From contig JALMGJ010000019.1 in the NCBI GenBank assembly GCA_023362775.1, forward strand, positions 1,510,501 to 1,574,500: a stretch of 64,000 nucleotides of DNA, given 5' to 3'. The translations under genes and the position numbers were made by a program. Shown here in pieces: positions 1-10,905 of the stretch. Every line of letters begins with the position of its first letter. The stretch's first letter is position 1. The notes beneath the pieces were generated by a model, which saw nothing but the letters and a program-made list of their open reading frames with translations, was not told the DNA's origin and did not search any database. Source of the stretch: Charina bottae. Its lineage: Eukaryota; Chordata; Lepidosauria; Squamata; Charinaidae.

Positions 1-59
1 ACAACTTTTCTGTTTTGCGTTGAATGGCACAGGACCCTACAGCTTCAGTAGTTACCAGC

Positions 60-300
60 ATCTCCCAATTCGCCACATAACACCACTACCTCGAGAGCTG
101 CGCTGGTTGCCAGTTGGCTTCCAGGTGTAATTCAAGGTATCAGCAGTCACCTGTGAGGACCTGGGTACCTGCAGGGCTGCCTTCTCCCCATTCTTTCTGC
201 CCACCCAGGAATGTCTAGCAAGACGGGCTCCTTTGCTCAAGGACTGCCATTTTCAAAAATCACAGAAGCAAGACGAAATCTTAATCAAAGCCCCCCCCCC
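60..300 (+). mobile_element. L2-like LINE fragment (end of ORF2)
   Basis: The plus strand contains the motif ELRWLPVGFQV followed by a stop codon, corresponding to LRELHWVPVCFRVQFKV near the C-terminus of the L2-like element at 22.5-25.4 kb. It is old and degenerate. Confidence 0.55.
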
Positions 301-1054
301 CGCCGCCCTTATGGAACAGTACTCCCCGGGATATCCAGATGGTCTCCATTCTCCTGTTTTTTAGGGACCCCATTAAAGCACGTCTATTTCAAGAGGCGTC
401 AGGAACTGGAACGGTCTCTTCATGTCCTGTCTTTTGTTTGGTAGTTGCTGAAGGGACTATATGCTGCTATATGTTGCCATATAGTGTTATTTTAATGAAT
501 TGTGGCTCTGCTATTTTATTGTAATATATAGTTTAATGCAACGGTTGGGATGTACGCATGTATGGGATTAATTAATTAGAATTAATTAACAAGTAAATAA
601 TTATTGACTGCATTTGATATTAGGTAGAATAGTAAGATTTCAAAAGGGTTTCTAATCTTGTAAAGATTAAAGATGTCACGTATTAAAGATAACGCATCAA
701 AAATCTTGACTCTTACTGTTTCTTATTTGTAAGAACTCAAGTCTATTTTCCGGGTTCAGCTAGTCAGCTGAGATGTCAAAAGGCCAGGGACCAGGGACTG
801 CAGAACATTCAGTACGTTTATTTATTTATTTTTCGAATTTTGCCACCGCCCATCTCCCCCCAAAAGAGGGACTCTGGGCAGTTCACAAAAATAAGCATAT
901 TAAAACAATGAGCATAAATACATCTAAAATATCAATACAAAATTACCAATATAAATATAAAAGTAAAAATAAATATAAAATCCAAGTGGCCTAGAAGATC
1001 TAATTCTCTATCTGTATCTAATCCCATCTGTATCTAGCACAAATTAAATCATAC
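301..1054. other. Intron sequence with an L2 3'-end fragment
   Basis: Mostly AT-rich unique DNA downstream (in gene sense) of the exon at 1055. At about 816-1000 is the minus-strand 3' end of an L2-type LINE, recognised by the GC-containing phrase around GGGACTCTGGGC-AGTT-CACAA followed by AT-rich tail, the same tail seen at 22600-22680. Nothing else recognised. Confidence 0.5.
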
Positions 1055-1179
1055 CTCCATCAATGCCCATTATGAATCGGCCCAAAATAAACATTTCCAA
1101 GATTCCTGCCAGCTGTGAGGTGGCCATCAACAATGCAGCCACAATGGCAAACACATTATTTAGCAGCAGGGTTCGCTTT
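1055..1179 (-). CDS. SLC2A9: SLC2A9 (GLUT9) internal exon, TM3-TM4 region
   Basis: This is an internal coding exon of the facilitative hexose/urate transporter GLUT9, a 12-TM plasma-membrane protein of the major facilitator superfamily. The minus strand has a pyrimidine-rich acceptor (ending TTTCAG) and a GTATGA donor. The 125-nt exon completes the Arg begun in the previous exon and reads [20 protein letters not shown] then [20 protein letters not shown] plus G. The GRK start after TM2 and the GRF-MGIDGG end of TM4 are family signatures. The MGIDGG form is typical of GLUT9; as I recall, GLUT5 and GLUT11 differ there. The exon enters after two bases of a codon and leaves after one. The next exon downstream (TM5 onward) is outside the window. 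Confidence 0.93.
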
Positions 1180-1299
1180 CTGAAAAGAAACAAATTATTT
1201 ATTACATCCTTACAGGTAAACAGCTTTTGATAAAGCAGTGTAATTAAAGGTTATCACTACAGCTGGAATAAGTTAAAGGTATGTCAATTTGTCAGTACA

Positions 1300-1697
1300 C
1301 CAGTTTGGGCCGTGGTTAAGGCATCAGGCTAGAAACCAGGAGACGGTGAGTTTAGTCCCGCCTTAGGCACAAAGCCAGCTGGGTGACCCTGGGCCAGTCA
1401 CACACTCTCAGCCCTAGGAAGGAGGCAATGGCAAACCAGGAGACGGAGAGTTCTAGTCCCGCCTTAGGCATGAAAGCTGGCTGGGTGATCTTGGGCCAGT
1501 CGCTCTCTCTCAGCCCTAGGAAGGAGCCAATGGCAAACCAGGAGACTGAGAGTTCTAGTCCCGCCTTAGGCACAAAGCCAGCTGGGTGACCCTGGGCCAG
1601 TCACACACTCTCAGCCCTAGGAAGGAGCCAATGGCAAACCAGGAGACTGAGAGTTCTAGTCCCGTCTCTGAGAATCGGATACAACTGAATGGATTAA
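1300..1697 (+). mobile_element. tRNA-derived SINE with Bov-B-like tail and internal tandem copies
   Basis: Plus-strand element beginning with a tRNA-like head (GTGGTTAAGGCATCAGGCTA, then GAGTTTAGTCCCGCC as a B-box-like stretch). The body segment GCCTTAGGCA...GGCAAACCAGGAGAC is repeated about three times with a 101-102 bp period (repeat starts at 1361, 1462, 1564). It ends in a Bov-B-like tail (TCTGAGAATCGGATACAACT). It resembles the Sauria-type squamate SINE. Sister copies with the same expansion are at 4350-4797 and 25430-25942. Confidence 0.75.
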
Positions 1698-2403
1698 AAA
1701 AATGTCCATAATGCCAAAATTAAGAGTATACAAATATCCTTCAGACTGCACAGGAGAAGGCAATGGTAAACCATTCCTGTATTTTACCCCCCACCCCCGG
1801 GATAGACAGACAGGATAAAGGTATTTCAAAATCACAGGATAAAAATACTGTAGATCAGAAGGAATCTGTCTGTAACCCTCCTGCCGGGGCGTCTCTTCAC
1901 GCTTTCTCCTAAATTAGGCTGGACCACCTCAGGTTTGAACAGTGTTTGAATACCGACTATCTCTTTTCAAATGACTCATTAAACGACAAGGCGATTTGCT
2001 TCCTTTTTGTCTGTATCAATCTGGATCTTTAACAATGGTCCAATCAGGCACAGATCACTCTGGAGGGTCTCTAATCCTGTCCAGTGCTAGGACCATGAGC
2101 GGGATTCAACAAAATTGATGCTCAGTTCTCCCACAAACGCATAGAATGGCTATAACTTTTGTTTTTGTTTTTCCATAATTATCTCTCTTTTGTGATTTTC
2201 AGTTTTATGAATAAAAGAAGAAAGTCAAATGTCACATGAATTGGCGCAGGACACTTCAATCCTTTAAATGCTCATTTTTTAAAAAGTGTCTAAATTTGTT
2301 AGTTTGGACCAGAATGTCTTGCCATTAGGAAGAAGCAAAATCCTATATTCACAAAGGTGTCCAGGGGTGTTGGAGGCTCAAAATGACTTGACAGCCAAAG
2401 GAA
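1698..2403. other. Intron stretch, nothing recognised
   Basis: Unique-looking AT-rich DNA. A short remnant near 1745-1780 resembles the SINE phrase GGAGAAGGCAATGGTAAACC. No exon with paired splice sites and no clear element was found. Confidence 0.4.
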
Positions 2404-2575
2404 GCAGACACAGAGAGTTCGCTTCTGTCTGTGCTCCTGCCCTCTGAAGATGCCGGCCACAGATGCTGGCAAAACGTTAGGAACCACAACTTCCAGAACA
2501 CGGCCACACAGCCCGGAAGACCCACAACAGCCATCGAAGTCCGGCCGTGAAAGCCTTCGACAATACATTGAAGCA
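2404..2575 (+). mobile_element. Penelope-like element 3' fragment, family 2
   Basis: Contains CTCTGAAGATGCCGGCC and then GATGCTGGC, ending with CCCACAACAGCCATCGAAG and GTGAAAGCCTTCGACAATAC. The same sequence occurs as an inverted pair at 35092-35351. The hammerhead-like core is damaged in this copy (GAAA has become AAAA). Confidence 0.6.
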
Positions 2576-3010
2576 GGACATTGTTAGTCAGCTTGAGATA
2601 CTACACATAATAAAGGCAAGGTGGAAGAGAAGTCCAAAGCAAATAATACTAATCCGAAGTAAAGCAGAAAGAAAAACAAAACAAAAACCTAGGAAGAGCT
2701 GACTGGTGGCTGATGCTCCCTTTGAGGTGTTTTGGGTGTAAAAGCAACGGATTAGGAGGTTTCAGGAACACCAACTGCTCCACAAGAGGCAACTCTTACC
2801 ACAAAGTAATCTGTCATTCTTGCATGCCACACATGCAAATAGATACAGGAGGTGGGAATGGGCTCCATGGTCAGTTGGCCAACAGCCATCCCCGATATTT
2901 AAGGGGAAAACTTGCACTGACTCTTCCAGGGAACATGTAGCGGCAGTGGGGGCATTATTTTATTGGGGGACGGATTGCTCCATTTCTCGGTCCCAGCAAT
3001 GCTCCCAAAG
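2576..3010. other. Intron stretch, nothing recognised
   Basis: No exon, RNA gene or familiar repeat recognised. Confidence 0.4.
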
Positions 3011-3224
3011 CAATCTGAGGAAGACGTCTATGAAGGTTCTCAGTCATCCAGGTGGAATTGTCTGTAGCTTGAATCATGTCAACTGGATTTCTATTTTCTC
3101 AGTGGAAACGTTTCGCTCCTTATCCAAGGACTGAAGAAGCTCCTTGGATAAGGAGCGAAACGTTTCCACTGAGAAAATAGAAATCCAGTTGACATGATTC
3201 AAGCTACAGACAATCTGAGGAAGA
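3011..3224 (+). mobile_element. Foldback Penelope-like element, family 1, with 14-bp TSD
   Basis: A 186-bp insertion (3025-3210) flanked by direct repeats CAATCTGAGGAAGA at 3011-3024 and 3211-3224. Positions 3057-3130 and 3141-3214 form a perfect 74-bp inverted repeat around a 10-base loop. The right arm, with the loop, carries CTGAAGA, a 7-bp hairpin (GCTCCTT/AAGGAGC) and GAAACGTT, a hammerhead-ribozyme-like arrangement. Inverted terminal copies and variable-length target duplications are known for Penelope-like elements. Confidence 0.75.
3131..3162 (+). ncRNA. Hammerhead-ribozyme-like core (PLE family 1)
   Basis: CTGAAGA is followed by one extra A, a perfect stem-loop GCTCCTT-GGAT-AAGGAGC, and GAAACGTT. 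This fits the hammerhead plan CUGANGA - stem II - GAAA - short stem III - GUH. The extra base before stem II and the minimal stem III mean activity would probably need a dimer; whether it cleaves is untested. Related cores: 27537-27568 and 39577-39608. Confidence 0.45.
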
Positions 3225-4340
3225 GGTTTGCCTAACTTCGTGGAGCTGCTGCTGCAGAGCTGTGGATTTCAGTGGCCTACAAGGCTTGAGCTGCAAGAAG
3301 GGAGAACATGGAGCGTGAACCTAGCCAACTCATGCACAACTCACTCTTGAATCAAGTGCATGACGTTTTATTTTGTCCCCCCACCTGAATCAAATACAAT
3401 GCTGGGGGAGGCTAAAATACTTGGTTGATACCATGGCCTGTGATCTTCCAGCACACGGTTATCAAGGTTCAGGTGGTGTCCCAGGAGAATGAGTACAGCA
3501 GCTGGCATTTGTAAACCCATGCTTATGTCACTGGGACGGGTGTGGAGACACGGACTGAGTGGAAGACCTAGATTTGCCCAGTTTGCTGTTTTCCATGGTT
3601 GCCATCGTGAGCATAGGCAGTGCCTGTCTAAAGAATAAAGCTATGAGAAGGGACAGGCTTAGGAATACAACTTCACTCTAAACAGCAACTTCTTGTGAGG
3701 GGTTTGGTGTCTCCCATGGTAGCCTCTCCAAAACGATTTAGTTGGTGGGGAAAGCGTGAGGAGGGAAGTGTATTAGTGACTGGCTAAAACTGGCAGTATG
3801 TGGAAGGCATTTTGCATTTTCCCAGCCGTGGCACACTCTTCCCCTTGCCACCTGGGAACTTGGATCAAGTTTCAAGGGCTGTGACTTTGGCCTTCATTCC
3901 TCCACTACCAATGGCAAAAATACAGTCTGATTACCAACTTCTAACCCTACTCTAAGGTTCAGAGCTATTCTTGAGAGTAGGGATGGTGGCTATGCTCAGG
4001 TTGGTAGCATTCTACCTTCCTGGTCTAAAGGAAGGACAGGTGAGAATAGAGCTTAGTGAGTACAAAAGGCTATGTCTGAAGCCACAACAGTTCTCATGGA
4101 CATCGAACTGCCTACTCCTGGTACAGGATATAAACTAACCCTCCTGCACTCAGTTGGAGGAGGATTAAGGGTTAAGGAGTTTCATATATCAGGACATATT
4201 TGTTCGGTTTATCCAGAAATAAGATGACAATTTGGTCACAGATAGGACTACTATAACTGGGCTGCCAAACTCTGAATGACCACTAGATGGCAGCAAAGAG
4301 ATGCAAAAAGGATGATAGCTCAGTCCCACAGTCTGTCTGC
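3225..4340. other. Intron stretch, no element recognised except a CTCF-like site
   Basis: About 1.1 kb of unique-looking DNA. A strong CTCF-like motif lies at 4280-4294. No exon was identified. Confidence 0.4.
4280..4294 (+). promoter_or_regulatory. CTCF-like site
   Basis: CCACTAGATGGCAGC on the plus strand matches the CTCF core consensus CCASYAGRKGGCRS. It lies in the intron between the TM2 and TM3 exons of SLC2A9. Occupancy is not known. Confidence 0.45.
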
Positions 4341-4349
4341 TAGTTTATT

Positions 4350-4797
4350 TATTTAATTTTCTATCCCGCCTTTATTATTATTATTATTATTTTTTATAAA
4401 TAACTAAAGGCGGCGAGCTTACCGAATACTCCTTCCTCCTCCTATTTTCCCCACAACAACAACCCTGTGAGGTGGGTTGGGCTGAGAGTGAGTGACTGGC
4501 CCAAGGTCACCCAGCTGGGTTTCATGCCTAAGGCGGGACTAGAACTCTCAGGCTCCTGGTTTGCCATTGGCTCCTTCCTAGGGCTGAGAGAGAGGGACTG
4601 GCCCAAGGTCACCCAGCCGGCTTTCATGCCTAAGGCGGGACTAGAACTCTCAGGCTCCTGGTTTGCCATTGGCTCCTTCCTAGGGCTGAGAGAGAGGGAC
4701 TGGCCCAAGGTCACCCAGCCGGCTTTCATGCCTCAGGCTGGACTAGAACTCACAGCCTCCTGGTTTCTAGCCCAGCACCTTAACCACTAGACCAAAA
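4350..4797 (-). mobile_element. tRNA-derived SINE with three 102-bp body copies
   Basis: Read on the minus strand it starts with TGGTCTAGTGGTTAAGGTGC (tRNA-like head) and ends with the GTTGTTGTTGTGGGGAAAAT tail and AAAGGCGGGATAG. The body unit starting at GCCTAAGGCG recurs at 4526, 4628 and 4730, exactly 102 bp apart. Since 102 is divisible by three, both strands stay open through the array, giving repetitive spurious open frames. The 3' tail differs from the Bov-B-tailed copies (for example 10374-10600). Confidence 0.78.
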
Positions 4798-5040
4798 CAA
4801 TATTTTTAAAAGCAGGACAAGACTTTTCTTTTCAAAACCCCCCACCCAATTTATACAAAGTTATGTTGCATACATTATTACTTGCTATTAATCACAACTG
4901 TTTTTATCATGGGAAGCATCTTATTTAGAACTTTAAATGCAGATGCCATAATATTGTCAGCTGGAGGAGCACTTTTTTGTATATCATACATCAACAGGAA
5001 AAAATATTGTATAGCAGAAAGCTTTTGGTGTAATGCTTAC

Positions 5041-5201
5041 CGACCAAAATACTTGACAGCTGGAGTAACAATTAATGCACCCACGAGTCCGCCAATAGCA
5101 AAAATAGACACAGATAAAGTCCATAGCAAGGTAACTGACTGTTCAGTGACCGACTGGTTATATCTCCTTTCCCAGGTTTCATTGTAGAACTTCTTAATAA
5201 A
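5041..5201 (-). CDS. SLC2A9: SLC2A9 (GLUT9) internal exon, exofacial loop 1 and TM2
   Basis: Coding exon of the GLUT9 transporter, 161 nt, between a TTGTAG acceptor and a GTAAGC donor on the minus strand. It starts in phase 0 and leaves two bases (CG) that complete Arg with the exon at 1055-1179. The product begins FIKKFYNETWERRYNQSV (first extracellular loop, with two N-glycosylation sequons, NET and NQS) and continues through TLLWTLSVSIFAIGGLVGAL (TM2) to VKYFG(R). Mammalian GLUT9 has YIKAFYNESWERR and SVSIFAIGGLVGTL at the same places. No stop or frameshift is seen. Confidence 0.94.
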
Positions 5202-6009
5202 CTACAAGCAACAACAACAAAAAACTTATCAGTGCAGGGAAATTACAAATTAACATATTCTTTTAAAAATGAAACCAAATTATTTAAACTGGACCATTTA
5301 AAAATCCTGCTATAAAGAGTCCTCTTTTAAAAATGAGACCTGCATTTCACACAAACTTACCTACCGATACTGAACTTTATGCAATGTGTGGAATGGGAAA
5401 ACGCAGTAGGCCCCCTTTTTGAAAGTTTAAGGGTCGCTATTCATTCCTCTGCATTTGGGGATTGGCTGGTGAAGAGAGGCAAGCCTGCCCCCCCTCCATG
5501 GGGAGGGGGAGGGGGCAGGGGGGCAGCAGGCTCTGTCCTTCACCTCTGTGTGATCATGACAACATTGGCAGAGGCTGCAGACAAAGAGAACGTTGCAACG
5601 GATCCCGAGCAGCCCCTGCGCCCTCCGTGGCCAGTTTTCTCACAGTCACTGTTGCGGGGAAAATAGCGGAAGGGGCATTATGTACACTGCCTTGAGTTGT
5701 ACAAAATAGAGGTGGGATATGACGATGACGAAGATGAAACGAGCCCTGGGCCAACAGGATCTCTTCAGTGCCGTGGGTTCCCCCGAGGCCCTCCATCTCC
5801 AGAGGCCTGGAACGGTTCCCAGAACATTCAGTCCACAATCCTCCTCCTGGACAACATTAACTGCCCTCTAAAAGTACTCCAGAAATAATGCAGGTAAGCA
5901 TGCAAACACTTTGGCATTAGTTATACTCAGGTTCCAGCTGGAGTGTAGTGAATCGATCATTACTAAAAACATGTTTAAGAAAATCAAATTACAACATTGT
6001 TTACTGCTG
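5202..6009. other. Intron stretch; GC-rich patch, otherwise unrecognised
   Basis: AT-rich to about 5440, then a GC-rich patch (5460-5660), then a short phrase near 5690-5720 (TGCCTTGAGTTGT) that looks like the 3' end of an old SINE/LINE. No splice-bounded exon found. Confidence 0.35.
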
Positions 6010-6633
6010 CATGACATGGACCCTCTACAAACGCCACCTCCAACTTCTTGAAAGATTCCATCAACGCTGCCTCCGAAAAATTCTGCAAATTACTTGGGAA
6101 GATAGGCGGACTAATGTTAGCATATTGGAAGAAGCGAAAACCACCAGCACTGAAACAATGATCATCCAAAATCAGCTTCGCTGGACCGGTCATGTTGTTC
6201 GAATGCCTGACCATCGTCTTCCAAAGCAGCTACTTTACTTCCAACTTAAGAATGGAAAACGGAATATTGGTGGACAGCAAAAGAGATTCAAAGACACTCT
6301 CAAAGCTAATTTAAAAAAATGTAATATCAGCATTGAGAACTGGGAAGCCCTAACTCATGAGCGTTTCAATTGGAGGTCATCCTTTATTAAAGGCGCTACG
6401 GACTTTGAAGAAGCACGAGTACAGGGCGAAAGGCAGAAAAGAGCTAAAAGGAAGGCACGTCAGGCAAACCCTCATCATGACCGTCTCCCACCCGGAAACC
6501 TATGCCCTCACTGTGGGAGGTTGTGCGGATCCAGAATTGGCCTTTACAGCCACTTACGGATCCACCGTTAAAATTTTACCTTTGGAAGACAATCTTACTC
6601 GGCTACGAGTGATCGCCAATGATGATGATGATA
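6010..6633 (+). pseudogene. LINE ORF2 C-terminal fragment (same family as 54989-57700)
   Basis: Open plus-strand frame reading TWTLYKRHLQLLERFHQRCL onward through RWTGHVVRMPDHRLP to CPHCGRLCGSRIGLYSHLRI-HR, the C-terminus of an APE-type non-LTR retrotransposon. The last part is a C2H2-type zinc finger (C-x2-C, H-x3-H). The 3' end runs to CTACGAGTGATCGCC and a GATGAT tail. 5' truncated. The same family is present on the minus strand at 54989-57700 and again at 60826-61443. Clade uncertain; it looks closest to RTE-X-like elements. Confidence 0.75.
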
Positions 6634-6647
6634 GCCAGACCTGAATG

Positions 6648-6815
6648 GATTGATTGATTTAATTTTTATCCCGCCTTTATTATTTTCATAAATAACTCAA
6701 GGCGGCGAATATACCGAATGCTCCTTCCTCCTCCTATTTTCCCCACAACAACCCTGTGAGGTGACTGGGGCTGAGAGTGAGTGACTGGCCCAAGGTCACC
6801 CAGCCGGCTTTATTA
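6648..6815 (-). mobile_element. tRNA-derived SINE, 3' part
   Basis: Minus-strand tail half of the same SINE as 4350-4797: AAAGGCGGGATAAAAATTAA tail, GTTGTGGGGAAAATAGGAGG and GTGACCTTGGGCCAGTCACT. The tRNA head is missing. Confidence 0.72.
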
Positions 6816-8446
6816 TTTATTTTTAAAATTTAGCTTTGCAGAGGCCTGGGATAAACAGAGGAAGCCGTCCTCTGCGACAGGTATGTCATCCCAAGACCAG
6901 CTCCAGAGAGGCTTCTGACAGAAGATCTGCATCTGTATCACTGGAGCACATCCAAGCAGCCAAAATGGGACTACGGAGGGGGGGGGGGTAAGCAGATATA
7001 CCAAGTCCTCCAATGCTTCCTAAAAGCCGGAGCCCAAGATAATTCTTCAAGAAAGGAACTGAGTTTCCCACAAGCTCCATCCAAATTAGATGGTGTTTCA
7101 GCAGCGGGAGAATAGAGAGATAAGAGATAGAGATACTTAATTGGTTCAGCCAAGCTGAACACAAAGAAAGAATACATCAAATCCTATTGGGAAAGACGAG
7201 TCAATGAGCAACGCCGTAGTTTTGGACAGGGGTGGAACTGATTTATTTCCTCTGCCTTCAGCACCTCCACTGCACTTTATTTATTTGCTCCACTAAGGGA
7301 GATCAATCTGGGTTAGGACATCACAAATTCTTCTGTGTGCTTCTAAAAGTGCTTTAAAAGAATCCCTTCTAAGCCAGTAAAAAAATCCACGTTGAGTGCT
7401 TTTGGTGTAAAAAAAAAAGTGGGCTTAATTTTATTTTATAAATAAAATTCCCCCCAAAGTTCTGAGTGAAAGAAAAAGAAGTTGACCCCCCTCTTGTTCC
7501 AGAAAAGCGGAATTCCTAAGAAACTGGTAGGAGGAGGACAGGGAGGGAGGGTCCTTCCAGCACCCTCATTCCCATCCCTACTTTCCTTTTTCAAGGACAC
7601 AGCCTGCCTCTGCTGGGAACTACAATCCCAACACTTCCAGAAGTCCCCAGGGTAAACCATTTGGAGCATAAAAAGATAACTCCATTTCCTCCCTTCTCCT
7701 CTCCAACTTCTGTTTATTACCTCACTGAAAGCTCAGCATTTAACATCTCTTGGCAGTGGTAGATTCTTCAGATGCTCTTTTCATTTTCAGTGCGTGGATT
7801 TTGCACACGTAAGCAGTTCGTTTCCAAATTAATCAGAACTCACTCAACTACCTCTTCGTCATTCGAGGGAAAAAGATAACTGACACACACAAACCGGTCT
7901 AGCGACCGGTTTATACTAGGCTGTAAGTGCCAATTGTAACACACACCAAGGCTTTTCCTTCTGAAGAAGTCACCCTGAATAAAATGTCCTGTCAGTGTTT
8001 ACTGGATCAATCGCTGAAGCGTGTAATGGATTTCATCAGTGAACAAAGTGCAAGTAATGGGGTCAAAGGTGCGAGATAAACACAATTCCACCGTGACTAA
8101 TTTCAGCATTCCAGTGAAAAACAACGATCAGTACTTTGTCGGACTATCAGGAACGACCACCAACAATATTTCTGTGATAATGCATTGGCGTGCTGACTGT
8201 CCTGTAACAAGTCTTCCGTATTAGTTTACTTCTAAATATCATGCTCCATTATTTCCACATAGCAATTCATGACTTAATAATTTGTAAGGATGTATGGAAT
8301 TTGTCCAATTATTTCTAGGGATATTTCCTCTTTCCTTCACTCTTAATACTTCATGTCTGTGGCCCTTAGCATTAAAAACAAGTATGCTTTTTTTAATGCA
8401 GAATCACACCATGTTGGTTGTTGGTTACTGCCAACGAGTGCTTTAA
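6816..8446. other. Intron stretch with one strong hairpin
   Basis: No exon or named repeat recognised over about 1.6 kb. A G-run lies at 6977-6987. AAACCGGTC at 7891-7899 and GACCGGTTT at 7904-7912 form a perfect 9-bp stem with a TAGC loop. Confidence 0.4.
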
Positions 8447-8447
8447 T

Positions 8448-8776
8448 GTAAAGTAAAGGTTCCCCCTGCACATTTGTGCAGTCGTGTCCGACTCTAGGGG
8501 CCGGTGCTCATCTCCGTTTGTTAGCCGAAGAGCCAGCGCTGTCCAAAGACGCTTCCACGGTCATGTGGCCGCATGACGCGCGTGGAACGCTGTTACCTTC
8601 CCACCGAAGTGGTACCTATTCATCTACTTGCATTTGCATGCTTTCGAATTGCTAGGTTGGCAAGACCCGGAGCTAGTGCGGGAGCTCACTCCGTCACGCG
8701 GGGCTACTAGGGATTCGAACCTCCGAACTTGCGATCTTCTGATCAACAAGCCTGGCGTCTGAGCCACCACACCCCT
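8448..8776 (-). mobile_element. tRNA-derived squamate SINE (Bov-B-mobilised type)
   Basis: The minus strand runs from a tRNA-like head (TGGTGGCTCAG A box; GGAGGTTCGAATCCCTAG B box) to a tail with AGAGTCGGACACGACTGCAC and ACTTTAC. The GTCGGACACGACT phrase is shared with Bov-B LINE 3' ends, which suggests Bov-B supplies the machinery. Eight copies of this SINE are in the window. Confidence 0.8.
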
Positions 8777-9107
8777 ATAACAAGTGCTTTAATTGTCACC
8801 TAATAACAGCTTTAGATGCACTACTGGAACAACTGTGGAACAAGTATTTGTTTTTCCTTCTGTTATTTGGTTGCTCTGTGGTCTTATATTTTTCTAGGCT
8901 CAAGCCACCACATTCTGCTTGCAGGCACTCTCTCCCTTCACCTGGTCTCAGCATGGCAACTTTGTAAGTGCTCTGAAAAATGGGGTTGCCATGAACTTCA
9001 AAGGTGGTCCGCTTGTAGAAACTGTAACAATGACACTGACAAGTATCAGAATTTCTCCCTTGGGCTTCTGAGGTTTAGTGACCTCTTTGTATTTCCTTTC
9101 AGTCTAA

Positions 9108-9456
9108 GAGTGTTTCTTAAACTTTTTTGCTCTCAGGACCCCTTCCCACTTTTAAAAACGATGGAGGACCCCAAAAGAACTTTTGTTTGTATGGGTTATA
9201 TTTATTGATATTTACCATATTAAAAATTTAAATTGTTCGTAGAATATTTATTTATTGAATCATGTAAAATAAAAATATTATAAACCATTAGATATTAACA
9301 TAAATAAAAAAAAATCCTGTATTTTTAACAAAGAAAAAATAATAATGAGAAGAGTGATGTTATTTTAAATTTTTGCAAATATCTTCAATATCTGGCAAAC
9401 AATTTTGATTTCCTGGACCCCTGAGAGGGTGTTGGGCCACACTTTAAGAAACACTG
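9108..9456. mobile_element. hAT-type MITE
   Basis: Ends GAGTGTTTCTTAAAC and TTTAAGAAACACTG form terminal inverted repeats; GTCTAA flanks both sides (imperfect 8-bp target duplication). The GGACCCCTTCC / GGACCCCTGAGAGG interior is typical of small hAT elements of vertebrates. AT-rich core, no coding capacity. Confidence 0.55.
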
Positions 9457-10373
9457 GTCTAATAGGTCCTTTGAAAAAAGTTATGAGCACCAGAAGCACC
9501 ACTAAATTTGCTCAGATAGCTCAGATCTAAGTCCTGGTTTATTGCCAAACTGAGGACATAATAGCATACATAATATAAGTAATATTGCTTTGTTAATAAT
9601 GCCAAGAGTAGGTGTTGTGTCAGCTCTTCTTTTACACCTATTTGTATTCCCAAATGATAATGGAACTGCTATGAGTCAGAATGAACCATGATCAGAGATG
9701 CTACATTAACCTCTTTGGACAAGAGTTCCTATAGTTACAGCCTGTTCAAGGAAATTTCAACCAGTTAATTTTACAGATTGACTTGAGGACCAGATAACCT
9801 GTACACCTGATATTTCTAAGCATTTCCCTAAATTATAAATGTGTAAGAAATCCAGTCAACCAGTATTAAAGCACTTTGGGGAGTTCAGCTTTTAAGAATG
9901 GCAACCTAGCCAGAGGGAGCCAAGGAATTTCTAGCAAAGCATCACAAATGAATGAAGCTTGTCTCTCCCCGTCTACATAGTTACAGTATTCATAGCCAGA
10001 GGGTGGATCCAGGGTATCTACGAAGAGGAAGAAACACATGGAACTTAATTCCCCCGCCCCACTAATATTTATTGCTACAGCTACAATAATGTGTAAAGAC
10101 TACTGGCTACATCACGCTTTATGGACTTTTGTTTCCAAAACGTTAACAGCTATGAAAACAATAAGGATAACATGGATGTTAACATGCAGTCTTGTGCAAG
10201 TTAAGCAAGCAAGGGAAAATAAATCATAAATACAAGAAAAGTGCTTGCACCAGACTGAGCTAAAGTAAGAGTTTCCCTCTTTGTGTTCTTTACTAAAGTT
10301 TGAAAAGGGAAAACGAAAAGTAAATATCCACTGTGAGATACATTAATCACTACAAGGTAATATGAACTCAGAG
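9457..10373. other. Intron stretch, nothing recognised
   Basis: Unique-looking AT-rich sequence with no supported feature. Confidence 0.4.
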
Positions 10374-10600
10374 AGCCAGTTCAGTGTAGTGGTTAAGGCC
10401 CCAGGCTAGAAACCAGGAGACGGTGAGTTCTAGTCCCGCCATTGGCACGAAGCCAGCTGGGTAACATTGGGCCAGTCACTTTCTCTCAGCCCCAGAAAGA
10501 AGCAGGCCAGGGCAAACCACTTCCGAAAAACCTTGCCAAGAAAACTGCAAGGACTTGTCCAGGCAGTCTCTGAGAATCAGACACGATTGAATGGGTTTAA
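10374..10600 (+). mobile_element. tRNA-derived SINE, unexpanded, Bov-B-like tail
   Basis: Plus-strand copy with head AGTGTAGTGGTTAAGGCCCC, GAGTTCTAGTCCCGCC, then AACCACTTCCGAAAAACCTT and tail TCTGAGAATCAGACACGATT. It shows the single-copy body and so serves as the reference for the expanded copies at 1300-1697, 4350-4797 and 25430-25942. Confidence 0.8.
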
Positions 10601-10905
10601 AAAAAATGAACTCACTTGAAAAGATAATGACTACCAATGCAATATTTTGAGTGTATATAAAAATGAACGATTAATAAAAGATCTTTCTGAAAATATGTAA
10701 TTATGAACAACTCCAGGGAATTTGATCAGATTGCCTGAAACCATCTTCCTTGCTCCTCTGCTGAGAAAGCCAATTTGGAGCTGGACAAGGAAACAAGGAA
10801 ATTAAAACAAGGATAGACCTGTTTCCCAATGCCGCACAAACCTTCTCTTACTACAGCCCACCGCTGAGCCAAACTGATTTTAGGTTTTAAAAATCATTCA
10901 CTCAC

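Noticed and set aside
7965..7995. CTGAAGAAGTC near 7963 as another hammerhead-like core
   Set aside because: No stem II complement and no GAAA follows within the expected distance.
8690..8776. Possible tRNA genes at the many TGGCTCAG / GGTTCGAATCCC sites
   Set aside because: A and B boxes belong to SINE heads with long bodies and tails; no complete cloverleaf with acceptor stem pairing.
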